Below, one piece after another: positions 16,783 through 23,457 of a stretch of 30,081 nt of DNA. The notes beneath the pieces are model-generated. The model had not been told where the DNA came from and did no database searches. It worked only from the letters and a program-made list of their open reading frames with translations. The stretch lies in contig JAHHUC010000020.1 in NCBI GenBank assembly GCA_020024215.1, positions 1 through 30,081 of the forward strand, in the 5' to 3' direction. The stretch's first letter is position 1. The number at the start of each line of letters is the position of its first letter. Origin of the DNA: Oscillospiraceae bacterium (GTDB lineage: Bacteria > Bacillota > Clostridia > Oscillospirales > Ruminococcaceae). The translations under genes and the position numbers were made by a program.

Positions 16783-16811
16783 TTGACAAGTTAGTCATAT
16801 CTAACTATAAT
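16783..16811 (+). promoter_or_regulatory. Consensus promoter with AGTTAG-N6-CTAACT operator in its spacer
   Basis: TTGACA (16783-16788) and TATAAT (16806-16811) are separated by 17 bp, a perfect vegetative promoter. The palindrome AGTTAG (16789-16794) / CTAACT (16801-16806) fills the spacer, so a bound dimer would block polymerase completely. TTAG...CTAA cores recall metal-responsive DtxR/MntR-family sites, though other repressor families use similar sites. The promoter serves the small frame at 16841 and the MFS gene at 16994. Confidence 0.7.
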
Positions 16812-16840
16812 AAAGCCAACACAAATAATTTTTAGGGAAA

Positions 16841-16972
16841 ATGATCATCATCAATTATCCGCAGGCTGATTGTCAGAAATGTTTCCACGGCGCTGTAATC
16901 GAAGCTTTTCTTGCTGTAAATGCAAGAAAAGAGAACACAAGGGCACAAAGAGGCCCTGCTTTCTTTGAATAG
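16841..16972 (+). CDS. Possible 43-residue Cys-containing leader peptide or gene remnant
   Basis: This frame starts 29 bp after the -10 of a strong regulated promoter and ends 21 bp before the MFS start. The product begins MIIINYPQADCQKCFHG and contains a CxxC followed by His, which might bind metal. The ribosome site is poor (AGGG only 3 nt before the ATG), so translation is doubtful. It may be a leader peptide, a tiny metal-linked protein or a decayed gene. I recognise no family. Confidence 0.3.
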   Translation: MIIINYPQADCQKCFHGAVIEAFLAVNARKENTRAQRGPAFFE

Positions 16973-16993
16973 ATAGGAATCAGGAGGGATGAA

Positions 16994-18235
16994 ATGGAGA
17001 GAGAACCGGAGAAAAGAGAATACCGGCAGCTGCTTATGCAAAAGCAGTTTATGAAGCTGCTGATTGCAGATATAATAAGCAGATTCGGCGATGCAATTGA
17101 CACCATCGCCTACTCTTGGATTATGTATGAGATCACAGGAAGCGAGTCACTGATGGCACTGGTGATTGGCCTTAACTTTCTTCCGACAGTGCTGCTAAGT
17201 CCCTTTTCCGGGGCGCTGGTGGATCGTATGAAAAAAAGAAATATCATGGCAGCAGCGGATGTGGCACGATTTCTGATTGTGGCAGCTATTGTGACGCTCT
17301 ATAATTTTGGAAGCCTGACAGCAGGCCTTATCATTGTGCTTACTCTCCTTACCTCCATAGTTGAGGCATTTCGCATACCGGCAGGTGGTGCGATATTGCC
17401 GATGCTGCTGGATAGGGATTGCTACACCTTGGGGAAGGCAGCCGGCTTTTCAGGCTCTCGTGTGGCAGAGCTGTTGGGCTACATGCTCGCCGGAGGAATC
17501 ATCGCATTTATCGGTGCAGCCAATGCCCTGTGGATTGATGCAGCCACATTTCTCATTTCCGCACTGCTGATTATGCTGATTCGCTATAAGGATCAGGAGA
17601 AGGAGGAAGCACTTAATCTAAGAAGCATCAAAAGCGACCTTTTTTCCGGCTTTCGGTTTGTTAAGTCCAGCCGGGTCATCCAAACAGTGGTGCTGATTGG
17701 TCTTTTGATCAATTTCGGAATCATGCCTCTGTCTGTATTCCAGACACCCTATGTCTACACATATCTGCACATGGGACCGGAGATCTTATCCTATATCAAG
17801 ATTCTTATGTCGGTGGGAATGATGGCAGGGGCTGCGGCGGTTCCTAAAATAAAACGTGTCAAACAGGGGAGTATGGCATCTGCATCCGGTATCTGTATGG
17901 GTTGTGCGCTGGGCATCATGGCAATTACACCTTATGTGTCATCCTTGCCGATTAAGATATTTCTGCTGACCATCAGCATGTTTGTGGTAGGTACGGGAGG
18001 TGGAGTTCTGAATGTTATTGTTGGCAGCTTGATGATGAAAACTGTGCCCAAGGATATGATGGGCAGGATGAGCGGTGTGATGGCAGCCATTATGCAGGCG
18101 AGCATGCCGGCGGCATCCTTCCTCTGCTCGGCGCTGGCAGTGCCTTTTCAAGTGCCGCAGATTTTGGGCGCCTTTGGTGTTTTGACCGTTTTCTCATATC
18201 TGATGCTTACATGGCGGCGGTTCAAGGAGCTTTAG
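16994..18235 (+). CDS. MFS transporter, MFS_3/EntS-like exporter
   Basis: A membrane exporter of 413 residues with about 12 helices. The start follows GGAGGG at 5-nt spacing. The motif A loop between TM2 and TM3 is GALVDRMKKRN (73-83). The N-terminal pattern (FMKLLIADIISRFGDAIDTIAYSW) and the SRVAELLGYMLAG and NALWIDAATFLISA segments are typical of the MFS_3 group, which includes the enterobactin exporter EntS and macrolide-efflux MefA-like proteins. The promoter at 16783 carries a possible metal-regulator palindrome, so a siderophore- or metal-linked efflux role is conceivable. Drug export is equally possible. It stands alone, and no terminator was recognised after it. Confidence 0.88.
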   Translation: MEREPEKREYRQLLMQKQFMKLLIADIISRFGDAIDTIAYSWIMYEITGSESLMALVIGLNFLPTVLLSPFSGALVDRMKKRNIMAAADVARFLIVAAIVTLYNFGSLTAGLIIVLTLLTSIVEAFRIPAGGAILPMLLDRDCYTLGKAAGFSGSRVAELLGYMLAGGIIAFIGAANALWIDAATFLISALLIMLIRYKDQEKEEALNLRSIKSDLFSGFRFVKSSRVIQTVVLIGLLINFGIMPLSVFQTPYVYTYLHMGPEILSYIKILMSVGMMAGAAAVPKIKRVKQGSMASASGICMGCALGIMAITPYVSSLPIKIFLLTISMFVVGTGGGVLNVIVGSLMMKTVPKDMMGRMSGVMAAIMQASMPAASFLCSALAVPFQVPQILGAFGVLTVFSYLMLTWRRFKEL

Positions 18236-18453
18236 AAGAATATTTTGCATAAAAAGCTCCGCTGTTGAAATTTATTTTATTTAAAGCTAACCGCAGCCTT
18301 GTAAATTTTTCTTTAAAATGTTAATGTAAAGTATTTTGTTCTCTGTTCATAACGGTGTTCAATTTCATTTTAACGGATTTTTGATAGATTTGCTCTGCTT
18401 TTTTCTTTTAGCAAGGTATCTATCTGCTTACCCGGGCTTTGTCATATAGACAG

Positions 18454-18507
18454 AAAAAAATAATCCGAACCAAGTCCTCATAGGAAAAACTTGATTCGGA
18501 TTATTTT
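18454..18507 (-). terminator. Terminator of tRNA-Leu transcript
   Basis: The 18-base arms at 18457-18474 and 18490-18507 pair with a single mismatch. On the minus strand the hairpin is followed by seven T residues. It begins about 5 bp after the tRNA 3' end, so it is the tRNA gene's own terminator. Confidence 0.85.
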
Positions 18508-18511
18508 GGTT

Positions 18512-18595
18512 TGGTGCGGGTAACAGGAATCGAACCTGCATACCAAAGGTACTAGATCCTAAGTCTAGCGCGTCTGCCAGTTCCGCCATACCCGC
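18512..18595 (-). tRNA. tRNA-Leu (anticodon UAG)
   Basis: An 84-nt class II tRNA with encoded CCA (18514-18512). The acceptor 5' GCGGGTA pairs with 3' TACCCGC. The D arm has the Leu-type TGGCGGAACTGGCAGACGCG. The anticodon stem CTAGA/TCTAG encloses the loop CTTAGGA, giving anticodon TAG for CUA codons. A variable arm follows (TACCTTTGGTA), and the T arm is CAGGTTCGATTCCTG. All arms pair well, so the gene is intact. Confidence 0.95.
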
Positions 18596-18616
18596 ATATT
18601 GAATTGTTCCTCTGAC

Positions 18617-18658
18617 TTTTACACGGTGAGGAAACCGAGGCGGGGCACAGAGCCTTTC
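18617..18658. repeat. Degenerate extra copy of the tail of the 162-bp repeat
   Basis: Between the tRNA and repeat A lies a stretch containing ACACGGTGAGG and CCGAGGCGGGGC. It matches the left end of the 162-bp repeats (CACGGGTCAG...CCGAGGCGGAGC) in order and spacing but with several changes. This suggests more than two generations of the element at the same place. Confidence 0.4.
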
Positions 18659-18682
18659 CCGCATGATACCTGATATTTTTTA

Positions 18683-18844
18683 CACGGGTCAGCTTCCCGA
18701 GGCGGAGCGCTGCGCTTAATTCCGCAATATATAAAACGGATAAAATCCGCTTTATTCAAAAATGGTGAGGATAACTTACGGACCTTTTGCAGAGGTGACA
18801 GCACCTAAGACCGGCGCGTCTGCCGATTCCGCCATACCTGCATA
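18683..18844 (-). repeat. 162-bp direct repeat, copy A, ending in a decayed tRNA-Leu 5' half
   Basis: This copy aligns end to end with 19677-19837, with about ten differences including one single-base indel (about 94% identity). Read on the minus strand it begins at 18841 as a tRNA-Leu-like 5' half: acceptor, TGGCGGAATCGGCAGACGCG D arm, and an anticodon-like CTTAGG. It then loses any recognisable T arm or CCA. An ATCCG hairpin followed by a T-rich run and a GC-rich tail (CTCCGCCTCGGGAAGCTGA) complete the unit. It cannot form a full tRNA. Confidence 0.8.
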
Positions 18845-18914
18845 TAATTCCACCCACATTCCTTTTCTGGCAAAGTCAATCATATACCAAAAACAAAAGC
18901 AGGGGATAAACTTT

Positions 18915-19085
18915 ATGTTATCAAACTCCCAGTCAAATTACAAGCAGAGATTGAGGTTCCGATCCGATTTTCTTTCAAAAGCAGATCCATCCAAAACCAG
19001 AGCTTCAAAACAAATATCCAAAAAATCGAAGCTGTCAGCTTTTCTCAAAAGAAATCCGGCGGTTTATCAAAGCGAAGCTTTTTAA
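18915..19085 (+). CDS. Doubtful small basic Ser/Lys-rich frame, 56 residues
   Basis: The frame starts MLSNSQSNYKQRLRFRSDF and is rich in Ser, Lys and Arg throughout, without hydrophobic core or motif. A moderate AGGGG lies nine bases before the ATG. It lies convergent to the orphan gene at 19091, five bases from its stop. Composition may simply reflect the local DNA. I list it only because it occupies the space between the repeat and the orphan gene. Confidence 0.2.
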   Translation: MLSNSQSNYKQRLRFRSDFLSKADPSKTRASKQISKKSKLSAFLKRNPAVYQSEAF

Positions 19086-19090
19086 ATGTT

Positions 19091-19600
19091 TTACTCATCG
19101 TCTGTAAAAAGCATCGGTACTCCGGCCCATTTCAGCTTCGGCATGGACTCAGTCTTTCGGAAATAAATGCAGATGGTTTGCTCGTCACCCCAATAACCAG
19201 AATCCGGGCGGCGGGTGCAGACCGTCAGCTCATAAAAGCCGTCTTCTATGGGCAGAACCTGCTCCTTTGGGAAGTTTGAGGAATCCCAGCTGCTCAGCCA
19301 GAACAGATCACAAAACTGGATCGAGGCACCCCGAACCTCAAGGCCCAAACGGATGGCCACCGGAAAGCGATTCTCCTCTTCCGCAGTCGGGCCCCTCATA
19401 ATGAATTGCAGATCAAAATCTCCTCCGGTACCAGTGCAAAAGCCGGTAATATCCCCTTTCATGATATGCTCTGCCACCTGCCGGGGATCTGTGAATTCAC
19501 GCTTTAGAAAATTATAGCCTTGCTCCACATAGTCCATGGTTTTGGCCGAATAAAGAACGATTCCCATACCGTCGATCTGCAAACGCATTTCTCTGTCCAT
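19091..19600 (-). CDS. Orphan cytoplasmic protein between the two tRNA-like repeats
   Basis: A protein of 169 residues that I do not recognise. The ATG at 19600 follows GGAGGAGC at good spacing; the open frame extends upstream into repeat B but without a ribosome site. There is no signal peptide or membrane segment. It is mixed alpha/beta and acidic, with notable stretches ITGFCTGTGGDFDLQFIM, FCDLFWLSSWDSSNF and DEQTICIYFRKTE. The size, acidity and solitary setting recall small immunity-type or phage-associated proteins, but that is only an impression. The gene is the only substantial one in the 832 bp between the direct repeats, which may mean it travelled with them. Confidence 0.75.
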   Translation of the reverse strand: MDREMRLQIDGMGIVLYSAKTMDYVEQGYNFLKREFTDPRQVAEHIMKGDITGFCTGTGGDFDLQFIMRGPTAEEENRFPVAIRLGLEVRGASIQFCDLFWLSSWDSSNFPKEQVLPIEDGFYELTVCTRRPDSGYWGDEQTICIYFRKTESMPKLKWAGVPMLFTDDE

Positions 19601-19676
19601 TATTTTTGCTCCTCCTGATCGGATTTCGGATTCATTATAGCCCTTACTGTCTGCCGCAGTCAGCCTTTGCCCCTTC

Positions 19677-19837
19677 CACGGGTCAGCTTCCCGAGGCAGA
19701 GCGCTGCACTTATTCCGCAATATATAAAACGGATAAAATCCGCTTTATTCAAAAATGGTGAGGATAACTTAGGAACCTTTTGCAGAGGTGACAGCACCTA
19801 AGTCCGGCGCATCTGCCGGTTCCGCCATATCCGCATA
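19677..19837 (-). repeat. 162-bp direct repeat, copy B, ending in a decayed tRNA-Leu 5' half
   Basis: This is the second copy (161 bp) of the unit at 18683-18844 in the same orientation. The tRNA-like part starts at 19834 on the minus strand (GCGGATATGG...) and, like copy A, lacks the T arm and CCA. It is slightly closer to the real tRNA-Leu in the acceptor and D arm but shares the same non-tRNA tail, so the copies arose from each other rather than independently from the tRNA gene. Confidence 0.8.
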
Positions 19838-20183
19838 CAAATGTTTATTTATTTTTGCAAGGGATGTAAAAATAAATCAGCAGCTTCTTTTATACTCTCG
19901 GAGCATAAAAGCACATAAATCCAAGATAATTCATCTTTGCAGAATTTAGCTTTAAATACATGATGAGCTATCCTGCATTGTGCAAATCTTGACAAAACTA
20001 TTAAAAATCTGTACCATTTGTATTGTAATTTAACCTTGGATATTCTATCATATAAATAAGACAATGTCAATTTCAAGGTGCTTAAAAAGTCAGATATTTT
20101 TTTAAAAGCTATTTAAAGTGCTGATTTTTTCTTTCAGTGCAGATGATGCTTTTATGACCTGCAAATAAAGGAGGATTTTAAAA
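19838..20183. other. AT-rich noncoding stretch upstream of orphan gene at 20184
   Basis: No gene is visible. A possible promoter facing right is TTGACA (19989-19994) with TACCAT (20012-20017) at 17 bp. If real it would give the next gene a leader of over 150 nt. No conserved riboswitch-like core was recognised in that leader. Confidence 0.35.
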
Positions 20184-20606
20184 ATGCAAAGCCTCAATAT
20201 TTGGGATTATTCAGTTGAGTTTGATAAATCTGTCACGGCAAATTGGTATGAAGGCTCTGAGGGCTGGGGCTGTGAATGTGATTGCTGTCAAAATTTTTTA
20301 TCATTTGTAAAACAGAAGCAGCTTCCTGAGGAGATAACAAAGCTCTTATCAGATTTTGGTGTTCTGCCTGAAAAGCCCACATATGTTTGCAATGTATATA
20401 GAACAGAAAATTTGTATCTATGCCAGTTTAATTATCGTGTTGCAGGACGCATGCTTAATGACCCTCATCCTGACGATTCAATACAGCTTGACTGGGGTTC
20501 GTTTCTGTGCGGACATGAGATTTACCCCTATGGCTCACCAAATTTTCCTTCCCCTAGCTTTGACCTCATGTTTTTTGTAAATTTACCGTGGGTGCCAAAC
20601 AGATAA
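20184..20606 (+). CDS. Small uncharacterised protein with WGCxCxxCxNF motif
   Basis: A cytoplasmic protein of 140 residues, with a strong AAAGGAGG ribosome site. It opens NIWDYSVEFDKSVTANWYEGSEGWGCECDCCQNF, where the clustered cysteines (WGCECDCCQNF) could bind metal. Later segments are YVCNVYRTENLYLCQFNYRV and YPYGSPNFPSPSFDLMFFV. I recall similar uncharacterised proteins in Clostridia with the same Cys cluster and PYG-PxFPxPxFDL ending, but I know no function. It is a monocistronic gene ended by the hairpin at 20736. An immunity-like role is possible but unsupported here. Confidence 0.85.
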   Translation: MQSLNIWDYSVEFDKSVTANWYEGSEGWGCECDCCQNFLSFVKQKQLPEEITKLLSDFGVLPEKPTYVCNVYRTENLYLCQFNYRVAGRMLNDPHPDDSIQLDWGSFLCGHEIYPYGSPNFPSPSFDLMFFVNLPWVPNR

Positions 20607-20735
20607 TTTTTCATATGAAGAAAAGCATTATTTGACAGTAAATTAAAATTTTAAGGGGCAGATAGCAGTTGCTTCTTTAAAAATAAGAGCATCTGTCAAG
20701 AACAATTCAAATATTATCAGACCACTCAGAAGGTC

Positions 20736-20783
20736 AAAAAGGTTGTCAGCATCTATATCGGTGTTGACAGCCTTTTAGTTTTT
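20736..20783. terminator. Hairpin terminator between convergent genes
   Basis: AAAAGGTTGTCAGCA pairs with TGTTGACAGCCTTTT (ending at 20776) with two wobble or mismatched positions, and AGTTTTT follows. The A run on the left side could also serve the minus strand. It separates the orphan gene (plus) from the ferredoxin-flavodoxin gene (minus). Confidence 0.75.
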
Positions 20784-20832
20784 GCCCTGATAAGCTTACA
20801 GATAATCTGCGTTTTGCCTGAAAATAAAATGT

Positions 20833-21585
20833 CTACTGATATTTACAGCAGACATATCTCACCTTGCCTGCGCTTTTTTTGCCATACTCAATGGCTTCAT
20901 TGGGGCAGCTGTTGATACATGCCATACACTGTGTGCAGTTATCTCCCCAAACAGGTTTTTCATTTTCCAAAAAAATGTTTCCCAAAGGGCAGATATCCGC
21001 ACATTTTCCGCAGCCTATACATGAACTTTTAACCCAAAAGGGCTTTGCTTTTACAAACAGGGGATAGAAGGCCCTGTTTATAACTCCTGATTTTAATTTG
21101 TCAATACTGTTTATTGCCTTGCATGGAAAGCTTATGCCGTTCAATATGCTTTCAGCGGCTTTTTCAAGCTTTGGCACGGCTTGATTTATGATTTTTTCCG
21201 CCTCCTTGGGCCTTGGAGCTTTAAACATTGCAATATAATTTTCCGGCATTATAATTTCTGCTGTTCCCATATATTTAAGCTGTTTTTTCTTTGAAATTTC
21301 CCTATTTACCTTTTTTGCATTTCCTATATCGCTTCCGCAGGTCATAACAAAGTAAGCATTTTTGTTTCCCTCAAAGCAGCTTTCTTCTATCAATTCCTTA
21401 AACACATGGGGGATTTGCCATGAATAGGTGGGGGATACAAATATAAGAGGGCTTTCGCTTTTTATATTCAGACATTTCCTGTTCCTTATAAAATCGAAGC
21501 AGTCAATTGTCTCATCTTTTAATCTGCTGCTTAAAAATTCCGCACAATATCTGCTGTTGCCGGTGCCTGAAAAGAAAATTATCAA
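20833..21585 (-). CDS. EFR1-type flavodoxin/ferredoxin fusion protein
   Basis: A protein of 250 residues. The N-terminal flavodoxin-like domain (1 to about 155) begins MIIFFSGTGNSRYCAEFL, with the SGTGNS phosphate loop for FMN and the PTYSWQIP segment. The C-terminal part binds two [4Fe-4S] clusters through C189/192/195/199 (CIGCGKCADICP) and C217/220/223/227 (CTQCMACINSCP). It should be a cytoplasmic electron carrier of strict anaerobes. The start is TTG at 21585, overlapping the stop of the upstream gene (TTGA); no ATG is available in the proper place, and SGTGNS must be near the N-terminus. The redox partner is not identifiable here. Confidence 0.92.
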   Translation of the reverse strand: MIIFFSGTGNSRYCAEFLSSRLKDETIDCFDFIRNRKCLNIKSESPLIFVSPTYSWQIPHVFKELIEESCFEGNKNAYFVMTCGSDIGNAKKVNREISKKKQLKYMGTAEIIMPENYIAMFKAPRPKEAEKIINQAVPKLEKAAESILNGISFPCKAINSIDKLKSGVINRAFYPLFVKAKPFWVKSSCIGCGKCADICPLGNIFLENEKPVWGDNCTQCMACINSCPNEAIEYGKKSAGKVRYVCCKYQ

Positions 21586-21938
21586 AGCTGCTCACCCTGC
21601 TCCTTCTCTTTTTTTGATTTTTCATACCTTGCCTCCAAAAGCTCAATTTTATGCTTCAGCTCCATGCGGCTAAGATGTCTGTTTATATCCTTGAACATGG
21701 TGAATTTAAAATATAAGGTTTCCTGCCTGGGCGGAAATTTAATGGCTCTTCCGTTTATAACCTTTCCCTCCAGCTCCATTCTTGCAATTTCATCGTCTAA
21801 TACTGCCATATAAATGCAAGCCTTGTCATAGTCATTTGGATAGATAAGATATTTTTTTCCTATATATACAAAAGAAGCACCCAACAGAGACAGTGCTGCT
21901 GCTGAGAATAGGAAAGAAAATATTTTTTTCTTTTTCAT
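21582..21938 (-). CDS. Small membrane-anchored protein with C-terminal coiled coil
   Basis: A protein of 118 residues with a basic N-terminus, one helix (about 7-28) and a soluble part ending in a charged helical stretch (MELKHKIELLEARYEKSKKEKEQ). No family recognised. The ATG follows AAAAGGAGA, and the stop overlaps the TTG of the EFR1-type gene, so the two are co-translated. An extended -10 (TG-G-TATAAT, minus strand 21979-21974) lies upstream. A link to the redox protein's location at the membrane is an inference from coupling only. Confidence 0.8.
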   Translation of the reverse strand: MKKKKIFSFLFSAAALSLLGASFVYIGKKYLIYPNDYDKACIYMAVLDDEIARMELEGKVINGRAIKFPPRQETLYFKFTMFKDINRHLSRMELKHKIELLEARYEKSKKEKEQGEQL

Positions 21939-21973
21939 AAAGCAAGTCTCCTTTTATTTTTAGAATTTTTATC

Positions 21974-21979
21974 ATTATA
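21974..21979 (-). promoter_or_regulatory. Extended -10 promoter of the membrane protein/EFR1 pair
   Basis: On the minus strand TG-G-TATAAT lies 36 bp before the start codon and just after the terminator of the preceding gene. No good -35 is seen, which extended -10 promoters tolerate. Confidence 0.55.
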
Positions 21980-22000
21980 CCATGGCACAGGGATTTTGAA

Positions 22001-22035
22001 AACAAAAACTCTCTCAGGTTTTATGCCCGAGAGAG
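22001..22035 (-). terminator. Terminator after YggS-family gene
   Basis: On the minus strand CTCTCTCGGG (22035-22026) pairs with CCTGAGAGAG (22018-22009), one wobble, 7-nt loop, followed by TTTTTG and more T residues. It ends the Nudix-YggS transcript. Confidence 0.85.
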
Positions 22036-22041
22036 GGAAAT

Positions 22042-22689
22042 TTACTTCTGATAATTTCTTTTTCCAAATATGAGTGAGCCTATTCTCACTATATTTGCAC
22101 CGTTTTTAAGAGCGATTTTATAATCGCTGCTCATTCCCATAGAAAGAAAACGGATTTTATCTTTTTTGTAGATACCCTGCAATTTATCAAAAAGAAGCTT
22201 TACCTCATGAAAGCAGTCATCTGTCTTTTCTTTTTCCAAAAGCGGGCCTACGCACATAAGCCCCTGAATGTCTATGTTTTCAAGCTTTTCACATTCTTTT
22301 ATAAAGTCCTCACATTCCTCTATAAAAATACCGGTTTTGTTCTTTTCACGGGAAATATTTATTTGCACCAAGCAGGGCATGACCTTATTGATTTTGGCAC
22401 ATTCCTTGTTTATTTCCACAGCAAGGCGCATACTGTCAAGGCTTTCTATCATGGAAACCAAAGGAACGACATTCTTTACCTTGTTTCTTTGAAGATGTCC
22501 AATCATATGCCATGAATAGTTGGGGTCGTATTTTTTTTCGATTTCCTGAACATGATTTTCACCGAATGTGGATACACCATACCTATGCACCTCGTCAATA
22601 TCCTCTTTAGGATAGGTTTTGCTTACAGCCACCAAGGTGACATCCTTTGGCAGCTCCTTTAAAATTCCAAGCAGATTTTCTTTCTCCAT
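22042..22689 (-). CDS. yggS: YggS/PROSC-family pyridoxal phosphate homeostasis protein
   Basis: A PLP-binding protein of 215 residues with the fold of alanine racemase's N-terminal domain; the family buffers PLP and has no clear catalysis. K24 in TLVAVSKTYP is the Schiff-base lysine. Other family marks are FGENHVQE, WHMIGHLQRNKVK, LVQINISREKNKTGI, GLMCVGP and LSMGMSSDYKIAL...VRIGSLIFG. It is shorter than most relatives (about 225-235) because the N-terminal helix region is trimmed. I chose the ATG at 22689 over a GTG three codons earlier because GGGGTGAT is then at proper spacing. It follows the Nudix gene by 24 bp, as an operon. Confidence 0.93.
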   Translation of the reverse strand: MEKENLLGILKELPKDVTLVAVSKTYPKEDIDEVHRYGVSTFGENHVQEIEKKYDPNYSWHMIGHLQRNKVKNVVPLVSMIESLDSMRLAVEINKECAKINKVMPCLVQINISREKNKTGIFIEECEDFIKECEKLENIDIQGLMCVGPLLEKEKTDDCFHEVKLLFDKLQGIYKKDKIRFLSMGMSSDYKIALKNGANIVRIGSLIFGKRNYQK

Positions 22690-22713
22690 TAAAATCACCC
22701 CGAATAAATTTAT

Positions 22714-23103
22714 TTAAAGCGTAGATTGCTGCCGAAGCCTTTCGGTTATAGGCCTGTCAGCAGGGCAGAAGTCCAATTCATCAAGCTGATCTGTGGTTAT
22801 CCATTTAAGAGCATTGTGCTCAATAAGCTTAGGCACACCCTGCTTTATATGAGCCTTGAAAAAGCTCAGATTTATAGAAGTGTCCGGATATTTATGAAAA
22901 ACCTCAGCATAAAGCTCTGACACCTCTATCTCAATGTCCAGCTCCTCCTTACACTCTCTTTTAAGTGCCTGCTCCCTTGTTTCGTTTTCCTCAACCTTTC
23001 CTCCGGGAAATTCCCAAAGCAGAGGACGGGCTTTGAAGGCAGGCCTTTGGCATATCATAAGTTTGTTATCTTTTATGATCAAAGCGGCTACAACTTCCAG
23101 CAT
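22714..23103 (-). CDS. MutT-like Nudix hydrolase
   Basis: A hydrolase of 129 residues resembling MutT/8-oxo-dGTP diphosphatases. The Nudix box spans G35-x5-E41-x7-R49-E50-x2-E53-E54, intact for metal binding, with Asp in place of the usual Gly two residues after the last Glu. The opening VVAALIIKDNKLMICQRP and RPLLWEFPGGKVE fit the MutT subgroup that cleans oxidised dGTP; the C-terminal PADRPI motif is also typical. The ribosome site AGGAGA is a little far from the ATG. It has its own promoter at 23141-23169 and leads into the YggS-family gene. Exact substrate not provable here. Confidence 0.92.
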   Translation of the reverse strand: MLEVVAALIIKDNKLMICQRPAFKARPLLWEFPGGKVEENETREQALKRECKEELDIEIEVSELYAEVFHKYPDTSINLSFFKAHIKQGVPKLIEHNALKWITTDQLDELDFCPADRPITERLRQQSTL

Positions 23104-23140
23104 ATGTATATTTTATCTCCTGTAAAAAATCTATGTATTG

Positions 23141-23169
23141 ATTGTAAGTCAAAGTTTTAATAAAGTCAA
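23141..23169 (-). promoter_or_regulatory. Promoter of the Nudix-YggS operon
   Basis: On the minus strand TTGACT (23169-23164) and TACAAT (23146-23141) are separated by exactly 17 bp, 37 bp before the start codon. No operator-like repeat is visible. Confidence 0.7.
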
Positions 23170-23370
23170 TGAAACCTATAAATTAAAGCTTGTGCAATTA
23201 AACTGTACAGAGGAATGTCAGGCCCGGCAAATGGAGCCTTAAAAATAAAAATCAGCCTATCTTTTAAAAATTGTAAAAACAAAATTGCCAAATAACATGA
23301 AGAATAAGGAAATATGATATGTAAATAAATCTGCAATAATTAAAAAATTACTCACGCAGGCTTTATCTTT
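23170..23370. other. Noncoding stretch between Nudix promoter and serS terminator
   Basis: This AT-rich stretch, in a gene-free gap of about 350 bp, holds no frame with a ribosome site and no recognisable RNA. Nothing beyond the flanking promoter and terminator is supported. Confidence 0.4.
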
Positions 23371-23430
23371 AAATAAAAGAATAAGCAGCCGCCTATAAGC
23401 AGCTGCTTAATTACAGGCTTTTTAAAGCCC
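23371..23430 (-). terminator. Terminator region after serS
   Basis: Two hairpins follow the serS stop on the minus strand. GGCTTT-TT-AAAGCC lies at 23416-23429. TAAGCAGC (23382-23389) pairs perfectly with GCTGCTTA (23402-23409) and is followed on the minus strand by a T-rich run (TTCTTTTATTT). The second is the likelier terminator. Confidence 0.7.
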
Positions 23431-23457
23431 GGCTTGTACCTTCAAAAAAGTCTTATA

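Noticed and set aside
18762..18914. Upstream extension of the small basic frame at 18915 into repeat A
   Set aside because: The sequence there is the tRNA-like repeat, so the open frame is incidental.
19661..19837. N-terminal extension of the orphan protein (start at 19720)
   Set aside because: The extension lies in repeat B and lacks a ribosome site; the ATG at 19600 has a strong one.
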